This document shows positions 1 to 10,100 of a DNA stretch of 64,000 nucleotides, piece after piece (position 1 is the first letter of the stretch; each line of letters opens with the position of its first letter). Source of the DNA: Limnoperna fortunei (lineage: Eukaryota; Mollusca; Bivalvia; Mytilida; Modiolidae); contig OX104112.1 of NCBI GenBank assembly GCA_944474755.1, positions 52,588,774 to 52,652,773 on the forward strand. The letters run 5' to 3'. A program made the translations under genes and the position numbers. The notes beneath the pieces were generated by a model, which did no database searches, was not told the origin of the DNA, and worked only from the letters and a program-made list of their open reading frames with translations.

Positions 1-956
1 TGTGACTCTAGTTGTACTGGATAAGGGAGGCTCCTTACTCACGGAGTTTTCCCTTAAAGGATTCAAGAGTTGAAGCAGTTGTACACTTTTCACTTAGATG
101 GCTACAGTCTTTGATTGTCTGCGTTATATATGAGTTCTTGTAAATGTCTGTGTTGCAGCTCTGTATTTGGAGTTTATTGGATGTTGTTGATCATGTTCTT
201 CCTTTGCACTTGGTTATATAAGGATCGGCAGAGATACTAGTACATGTAGCTATCAGGTCATTGACGATTTTGTACATGTATATATATCTTTGGCATTTAT
301 TGATAGAATGTTCCTTAAAGTTAATGTGTGCAATGTTTTTGTGGTTCAGAAAACTCTCTATATCACAATAAAACTAATTAAGAACAATATTTATGATAGC
401 ATTTATGATAATGCTAACAATTTGTGTTCTACATTTATTTTTAAAATTATTTGTTGATACATATGTACATTACTACTATTGGTTTTATATTTTTAATCAT
501 GTAACATAAACAAAACATAGCATAAAACAAAGGAATTAATATGAAATTCATTCATATTACTTATGTTTTGTATACATGTACCTGTGTCATATATTGTATT
601 TTCAACCTCCATAAACTATTGAATCTGGGGTCAATTTTTAGCTATTGGAAATTGCACCCTCCCAGTATATATTGAACCTCCATGGAATCACCTGGTGGTC
701 TCCCCAAAAATTTTGGATAACAATGTGGTACATGTAGGTGCTCACGTTTCCTTATACGAGCTCGAGGTAATGAGATCAATGCCATTTAATAAACGAAGTT
801 AGGAACTAACAACAAAACATGTCAAAAGTGCAAGAAACAATCTGCTATGCATGTATTGTAAGTTCTTGAAATTAAGATACCAGTAATTTTTTCATGTAAT
901 TTTATTGATAAATGAAATCTTAAATGAGAAAACAAACTTGATGTAATAATTTGCAG

Positions 957-1151
957 TTTTTATTTAAGCCGAACAAAGATGACACAAGCAAAACTTAAAG
1001 TCCAGCACTATTATATTAGAAACTCGGAAGTTCCATTTGAAGAAGATATGTTTCACGAGTTCAAAGGTCATAGAAATTTGGCAGTAGAAGAGTTGCCTCC
1101 ATGGACCCAAGAGACATCTACAGAAAAAGCTTCTAGGAGGGCTGTGTCCAG
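957..1151 (+). CDS. Schlafen-like gene, exon 1 seen
   Basis: It is open from the acceptor TTTGCAG at 951-956 to the donor AG|GTAAAT at 1151/1152, leaving phase 2. The first ATG is at 979. It encodes EFKGHRNLAVEELPPW, the start of the AlbA_2 region. The exact 5' border is uncertain; the AG at 967-968 is an alternative. A SINE begins 40 bp after the donor. Confidence 0.7.
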
Positions 1152-4100
1152 GTAAATACATGTATTCATTGAATCCTAACCTTGTTATTGTTTGTTTGTT
1201 GTTTTTTTTTCATGTTTAATGCCACTTTCAGCAATTTTGCAGTTACATGTATTTCATGGTGTCAAGTTTATTTTGTGGGAGGAAGCCAGAGTACATGGAG
1301 AAAACCGACCCTCGGTAAAACTGTCAATCCTTGTCAATTAAGATAGGAGTTGAGCACACATTGCCCGCAGTCAATAGTAATAGTAGACTAACCACATGTA
1401 CCTTGACCACTCAGTCCACCGACACCCCTCTTGTTATTGAAAAGATTAGTTAAGAGAAATTACAAGAAGGAAAATATGACTTATTTTTATACCCCCCGCA
1501 AACTTGCTTGGGGGGTATATAGGAATCACCCTCTCTGTCCGTTTGTCCACATCCTTGTAAGTGCATCTCCTCCTAAACTGCTTGATGAAATTTAATGAAA
1601 CTTAGCTTAAAGGAAGTACATTATATGTCGATGTGCATGAAGGATTTTTATTGACCTCGAATATCATTAAGGGGACTTGAAAGCAAAGCTGGGGGTATTG
1701 CTTTGTGAGCGTGCTTACAGTCCACACTTATTAAATATTTATATGAAACAGAGGCTTGTTGAAAGTTTCTACAAAAGGCTGTCCCTACCAAATACTCCAT
1801 ACCATTTCTCAAGGCATTTAAATTTTTGTTTCTGTTGTAGTTCTATTCTTCCTCCCACCCCTATCAACTCATTTATTTATTGTTAGTAAATTTAAGCTTG
1901 TTTTCATAGTGTATTGCTGGATTGTCAATCAATCAATCAATCAATCAATCATATACAAAGAAAACATCTTAACATCATAATTGTCATAATTATTTGAAGT
2001 GAAAACACATTTGTATAAAAATAGTTGATCATTGCTCTCGCATGTTTATTGTTTTTACTGTATATATGCATGAATTGTAGTAAACCCCTTGTAGTTCTCC
2101 CCTGGGATTCCTTTATTACAGTACAATGGGATAATTGAGAGGTCTGTTGCTTTTATCTTTATTTTTCAGAACTCTGAATGCAATGCTAAATACAGGAAAA
2201 GGTGGAACTGTTTTTTTGGGTATAGTTGACAGTGGTTATGTCAGGGGACTACCAATGACAAGTTATCAAGTATGTCATGTTAATTATTTAAACATAATAT
2301 GTACATGTATTATCTCCCCTTTTAATGTAGCTAGTATTATGGACATTTATAAACTGTTACACATAAGCACAATCTTGCTATGAAAGGTTGTAATTTTCTC
2401 TCTTTTTAATGCATTTAAATTCATAAATGCATTATTTACCATTATGTTTTTAATACATGTAGTAAATTGTGAATTAAGGTTTGTTGAAATTGTGTCTACA
2501 TGTATTTTTACAAAAAATGTTATCTCAGTAGAATGCTACTAGTAGGCTGTGATATTAGGTTAGACAAGGTGTACTGGAGTAGAGCCTTAATTATTAGGGA
2601 TTGCAGGTTTTCTGCTAAATGTCAAGTATTCTCACCAGACATTCTGGTTTTCCCTTCATGAAAAACTAAATGCTATTATGTATTTGAAATATTGATTGCT
2701 TAAAGTGGAGTAAAAGACCATTTATTGTTTGTTTCTTTATTTGTTTGAAGGATGTTTAACGCCATTTTCAGCAAGTTTTCAGCTACTAGTATATCATGGC
2801 GTCCAGTTTTTATTGATTGAGGAAGCCGGAGTACCTGGAGAAAACCCCCGACCTGCGGTAGGAAAACTAGCAATCCTTGTTAATTAAGATTGGAGTCGAG
2901 TACACCCTGCCCGCAGTGAGAATCGAACCCGCAATCTCAGTATTGGCAGACCACGTGATCAATAGTAGACAAACTACCTTAACCACTTGGCTACCGAGGC
3001 CCCTTTAAAGAAACACTCTACACATGTACATGTTATAAAAGGAAGTTATAAGGAGTAAGGTTAGATCTACAGTCAGAGCAAAGGCATTCTAAATTGGAAC
3101 TTGGGAGATCTCAATATTACATGAATAGATTTTGTTTGTTTCTTTGTTGTTTAATGCCACTTTAAGCAATTTTTCCGCTATAATGAGACGTTCATTTTTT
3201 ATGGGATGAAGCTGGAGTGCCTGGAGAAAACCCAGACCTTCGATAGGAAAACTGGTAATCCTTGTGAATATGGATTAGTGTTGAGCGCAACCTGCCTGCA
3301 GTGAGACTTGAACACACAATCTCAGTGTTGACAGTATATGTGATCAATAGTTGACGATCTACCTTACCCACATGGCCACTGAGGCCCCAAATTCGATGAT
3401 ATTTTATTAACATTTTATCTTAACTTTCCTTATTAACAAAATCTTTAAATAAAGCTGAAAAAATTATGGTCATCGACTGTATATAAAAGTTATGACGTCA
3501 TTTTTTAACCTGATTTAAAGGTACAGTTAAAGTGTTATTTGACCTATATTTTTTCCAATAGATTTCTTTTGGAATCAACTTAGATTGTTTTGAAGGCTTC
3601 ATTGCATGTAGAAAAATTGATTTGCCATAATCAATATGAAAGAAAAACGTAACCTTTAAACTTAATGAGGAATTACAACATTCCCGCCATTTTTGTTTGG
3701 GACGCCAAATTTATAGTTATCACAAAAAAGACCTACGATAATTAAATTATATTTTCACAGACAGAAAAACTTACTCTTTAAATAAAGAAATAAAATCATG
3801 TGGTCACCAAATCAGAGGAAAAATACTTGTTAAAATGTGTAAAGACCACAAAATGGCATGAAGAGAAGGCAGGTTTTTTTAGCTCACCAGACCCGAAGGT
3901 GAGCTATTGCCATCACTTGATGCATTGTCGTCAGTCGTCGTCGTTAACTTTTCTTTAAAAATCTTCTCCTCCCCTAAACCACTGATAGGATTCCTTTGAA
4001 ACTTTGCACACATCAAAATAGAACAAGGGGGTCAAAACATATTTTTTGCCTTAAAGTCTTAAAATTATTAGAACTAGAGAAAAAGTTTGCATTGCTTAAT

Positions 4101-7100
4101 TGTCAACTCTATGAGAGCTACAAAAATGACTTAGGGTCAAGATTATTCTCCCTGAAATTTTTTTTATTGAATTTTAATTGATTTAAAAAAAAATCTTCTC
4201 TGCTTAAACCAATGGAAGGACTGCTTTGAAATATTACACACATTATCTTTAGGATGTCCTCTACCAAAATTGTGCAAATCATGACAGCTGACTACCAACA
4301 TTGCTACCTTGGCTTTAAATAGAAAAGGGGGGGGGAGGTCAAGATATCTTTTGGCTGATAGTTAAAGTATAACAGATACAGCAATTTTGAAGTGAACCTC
4401 CTTCCTAAGCATCAAAAGCTTCTGCATATATGAGTTATTTCCCTTAAAAGGTCAAAATAATGAATTTTGCAGAAGTGTTGGACAATTCCTTATAGGAAAG
4501 AAAAGCTGGATAAAAAAGGGTTGTTTGGTTTCAGGTTCAGGTGAGCATTACAGGCAGCCTCTAGTCTCAATACAAACTGCAGTATTTTTTTTCTAGATTA
4601 TTTTGTAGTTTAAAATATAATAATAAAAGTACAAGTATAATTCTTTTGTGTGTATGTTTGCTGATGCAAAGTAATTGATGATTGTGTTTTTCCCCCAGTT
4701 GTTTAAGTTTCTCAGTTGCTTTTTTACTTATAAATTGGACTTTGGGTCGCTCCATGAAGCGTACCATTGCTGAAATGGAAATTTCACAGAATTTTAACAA
4801 TAAAGTCATAAACAAATTATGAAACAATAATTTATGTTAAAAAACATAATTGATACTTACAAAAATAGGATTTTTTTTGTTTAAGGGTTATAAAACAACT
4901 CGTGTATTATTAAACTGGTAAAGAAATAAAAAATGTCACATTTATGGTTTATAATTATGCAGTTCATTAGATTTATACGAACATTTATTGCAGTGTACAA
5001 GGTCAACCCACAAACATATTATACAACATTTGATCCAATGATTTATGACTTTTGATAGTTCATTCATTTAGTACATGTAGTAAGGGAGTTCTGGGCTTGG
5101 TTCATAACTTCATAACACATCAAAAATTGAGGATTTCCTGATCTTATCCTCAACTCAAATATTGACAAGATTGCTGGAAAAGTTGCATTTTCAGGAAAAA
5201 CTCAATTGTTTGAGGATAATCTAAATTTGAGAAGTTTTATAAAATGTGAGACAGGAATAAGTGACAGGCAAAAGTTAATCATTCGTGGCAGTACATATCA
5301 TTGTCAGAAACGAACTTTTGATAATTTAGCTTTTCAAAGTGGCAAATAGCATTATGAAGATAAGTTTATTATTTAACATGTGGCTACTACAGCGTTATAA
5401 TTTTGTATTGTTCTTATAATGTGCACATAATAACAGTGACCATTGTCTTTGATGCAGCGATGCACCTGTGTGCACAAAAAATTATAGAAATGTATTGTTA
5501 AGTACGTTCAGAAAGATTTAAAATACCATGTCAAAAATTGTAAATCTCTGGAGCATCTGGAGGGCTCTACGATGGCTCTGCTGTGGACTCACTGGTGACC
5601 TTTAGCGGCCCAGACCCTCACCGTCTTCTTGCATGCACTGCTTGAAATATCTAGCTGCGCCAGTGGGTATTGGGAATCAGTAAAACCCATTACATGACTA
5701 GACATTTTAAAACAAGTTCTTTATTTAAGAAGTAATTCTCGGAGGCTGGGGTTCATCATTGTTTTACAACAAGGTGACCCTTTATGTCGTATTATTTTAT
5801 CCCGATCCACAGGATAAAATAACGAAATAAATGGTCACAATTATAGATAACAGCCGTGAATTTTTTCTATTCTTATAATACAATAACGATACATTTTTTT
5901 ATATTTACGTACTTGTATAGAAAACATCATTTCCGTAATAAACTGGCTGTTTGGTCTATGTAACACACAATATATTGCAATAGATAATTATATCGCGTGC
6001 CCCTATTTAGAAGATTAATATGTCATACGCAATAGCTGTCCAGTGGGGGTTACAGTTTTATAATTGGAACAGACCGTCAAAGTACGCCCTCTTCGTCCTA
6101 TGTTAGGTCAGTTATAGAAGAAATAACGCCTTCAACACTTCTGAAGTCAGTTGGACTTTTGGTGTAAAGACTTTATGTGGGACACTGCATTTTCTGTTGT
6201 TCTTTTGTGCTTTGTTTTTCTACTAAAGTGCATTTATTATATATTTATGAATATCGTTTTTTTTTTTGTTTGAGTGAATAAAATGTACATATTTTGAATG
6301 TTATCTATCAGTTAAGATGATTGTCAGTGTGGTAGTATTTGTGCATGGAGAACGAATGTGTGAAAAATCATATTTGTATGTTGAAAGTAGGTATGAAAGC
6401 AGCAAGTGAGAAAAGTTTTTTTATGAAGTAAGTTTGTATTATTTTTTTCAAACTTGGCCACAATCATCCTTAGGGTTCCAAGTTTCAATTTTATACCCAG
6501 GGTGTTAATAAACAGATAAAGATGGCCACTGTTACTAAAAATAGAACATGGGTGTCAACACAGGTTTTTGATCATTATCTCAAAAATTATAATAGCTATA
6601 GAGAAACCTTTACTTCAAATTGATCAGCACATTAAGGTCTACAATAGTTTCTATTAGTGTGAAGTTGTGTATTGACTTGTAGGAGTTATTGGCCTTTATT
6701 GACGATTATGACAAAATTTTTTGTATTTACAAAATAACTTGAAAACTATAAGAGGTATCTAGAGTGAAACTGTAAATGGCAAAAATGATCAGAAATAAAA
6801 GCCCTACAATTCACGGGATTGGTCTGAAATTTTCAGATGACTCCTTATATGAGTTATTGCCCTTAAATGACAATTTTGAATGAAATTTTCCCTATTTGTC
6901 CCATAACTTAAAAACTATAACAGCTAGAGTAAAACTGTAAATAGCAAAAATGATCAGCAATACAAGCCCTACAATTCACTGTATAGTCTGAAATTGTCAG
7001 ATGACTCCTTATAGGAGTTATTGCCCTTAAATGGCAATTTTTTATGAACTTTTCCGTTTTTGTCCTGTAACTTGAAAACTATAGCAGCTAGATTGAAACT

Positions 7101-10100
7101 GTAAATTTCACAAATGATCAGCAATAAATGCCCTACAATTCACTTGATTGGTCTGAAATTGTCAGACAACTCCTTATATTAGTTATTGCCCATAAATGGC
7201 TATTTTTGAATAAATTTTCTGTTTTTGTCCTGTAACTTAAAAACTGTAACAGCTAGAGTGAAACTGTAAATAGCAAAAATGATCAGCAATAAAAGCCCTA
7301 CAATTCACTTAATTGGTCTGAAATTGTCAGATGACTCCTTATAGGAGTTATTGACCTTAAATGACAATTTTTTATGAAATTTTCAGTTTTTGTCCTGTAA
7401 CTTGAAAACTATAGCAGCTAGATTGAAACTGTAAATTGCACAAATGATCAGCAATAAAGGCCTACAATTCACTTGATTGGTCTGAAATTGTCAGAGAACT
7501 CCTTATATTAGTTATTGCCCATAAATGGCAATTTTGTATGAAATTTTCCGTTTTTGTCCTGTAACTTAAAAACGGTAACAGCTAGAGTGAAACTGTTAAA
7601 AGCAAAAATGATCAGCAATACAAGCCCTACAATTCACCATAAAGTCTAAAATTGTCAGATGACTCCTTATAGGAGTTATTGCCCTTAAATTGCAATTTTT
7701 TAATGAAATTTTCCGTTTTTGTCCTGTAACTTAAAAACCATAAAAGCTAGAGTGAAATCATACATAGCAAAAATGATCAACAATAAAAGCCCTACAATTC
7801 ACTTAAATGGTCTGAAATTGTCAGATGACTCATTATAGGGATTATTGCCCTTAAATGACAATTTTTTTATGAAATTTTCCATTTTCGTCCTGAACTTGAA
7901 AACTATAGCAGCTAGATTGAAACTGTAAATTGCACAAATGATCAGTAATAGAAGCCCTACAAATGATTGCTTAGTCCAAAATTGCAAGATGACTCTTTAT
8001 AGTAGTTATTGCCCTTTAATTATGAATTTAGACAAATTAACAGTTTTTGTATTATAAATTAGTCTATACACACCTAGAGTACAACTGTCAATTTCTAAAT
8101 TTCCCTGGAGGACAAGGCCTACAAACCATTTAATTTTCAGAAATTATCTGATGGCACCTTATAGGAGTTATTGTACTTAACTAAAATTTTTGAAGAAATG
8201 TTTAGTTTTTGCACAGTGACTTAAAAGCTATAACAACTAGACTGAAACTGTTAATTTAAAAAAAATAAATATAGTTGAAGTCATTTAGGTTCCAGGTGAG
8301 CGATTACAGGCTCCTGGGAGCCTCTAGTTTGTTTTTGGTTTTTTTGTTTTGCCTTTGTCATGATTTGTAATTGTCCGTTGACATTCGGCTCTTAATGTTC
8401 GATCAGGTTCCTTATTTATTTGTACTTTATATATCTCCTGATCTCTTTTCAGTGCTTCACTTAACAATTTCAGAACTAACACTCATAGTAGGGTGATAAT
8501 TCATCCAATTCCATGTACACATTTTCCTAGTGTGAAATACTTATAGAATTTTGTTTATACATAATTGACTGTTTTGTCACGTCACGATTTTTCTGCTATC
8601 AGCCCAGTGAAAACCATTGGTAGAGTATGGAGCTTTAAAATAACCTTTAATTTCTGTTAAAATTAATAAAAACGTGTATGCTGTATAATTTGAATATTTT
8701 TTCTCTGCCACATTTTTGGAACGAATCAAATAAACTCAGTTTTGCAACCTAATACCCAATTTCACATTTTGTAGAGATATATGTGTACCTCTCTTATGTT
8801 TGAATTCTTAAACAATTTTATCATTATTTAAAAAAAACTTCTCACATTTTCTATTGTAAGAAAGATCATTTAATAGGAAGTCTAGATGATTTGATGTCAA
8901 GGTACAAGCCACCAGTACAGAAGCATCGTTATAAGATAACATTTGTACCGGTACTTGATATGGAATGCACAGAAGATGAACGAATTAAACAATGTTCTTA
9001 TGATGGAAGGTACACAATTTACAAACTTTTCCTAGCTTTTGATACAAATGATAGCATCTATATGTAGAGAGCATCCGACGTACATAAAATTCTGCCTAGT
9101 TTGATGATCTGTTAGGAAAGTGTTGCTTTGTATGTGATGACAATTTCCAGTCTTTTTTAAGTGTTTTTCAAAGGTAGTTTAATTATAACTGGAGTTAAAG
9201 TAAAATTGTGTTTGTTGCCAAAATTCTCAAACGTTATAGTTCATTTTATTTTCAAAAATGTATACAAGTCTAACATGTATATATTTCACAAGAATATAAA
9301 CAGTTTAAAAAAATTTTTGTTAACCTTGGTATCTTTGACGACATTTTGTTTGCAACCACTGGGTCGATGCCTCTGCTGGTGGACTGTTAGTCCCCGAGGG
9401 TATCACCAGCCCAGTAGTCACACTTCGGTGCTGACATGAAAATCATTGATTCTAACAGTGATAAAGTCATTGTCTAAATTTCCTGATTAGAAATTTCACA
9501 AAATATTTTAATTCTAAGGTTTTTCTATTTCAAGGTGTAGATAGCCTTAGCCGGATTTGATATAACGTTTTGGAATTTTGGTGATAAAAGCTCTACAACA
9601 TCTTAAACATTTGGATTTTTACATATTGTTTGGGTTTGAGCACCACTGATGAGTCTTGATTAGACGAAACGCGCGTCTGGCGAAGAAAAAAATTTTGTTA
9701 ACCTTGGTATCTTTGACGACATTTTTTTTTTAAATCGTTGAATATTGTTAATGTTTTCAGAGATAGTTGTGAAGACACAGAAAGAATGAAGCCACACATA
9801 TTTAGAAGTCACCGTTACTGTTGGTGTGACAAAGATGTGGTGGCTAAATTTAACTGTGTAAGTTCGTCTTGATCATTTCCAATTTTTTTAAGTAGTAATA
9901 ATTTGATAAAGAAATAGTTTTAAATAGTTTGTCAACAAACTAAAACATTCAAAGCTGTCAAAACAAGAGAACTACAAATAATAAAATCTTAAACATTCAA
10001 CACCATCTTAAATTAATTAGAACTAAGTAAACGTAATACACTAAATTTATAATCCAACAATGAGTAATTAAAAGTTCTCAAAGCAATCGAAAATTTATTC

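Noticed and set aside
6680..8240. CRISPR-like array
   Set aside because: Units are about 165 bp and contiguous, with no unique spacers; satellite in a eukaryotic intron.
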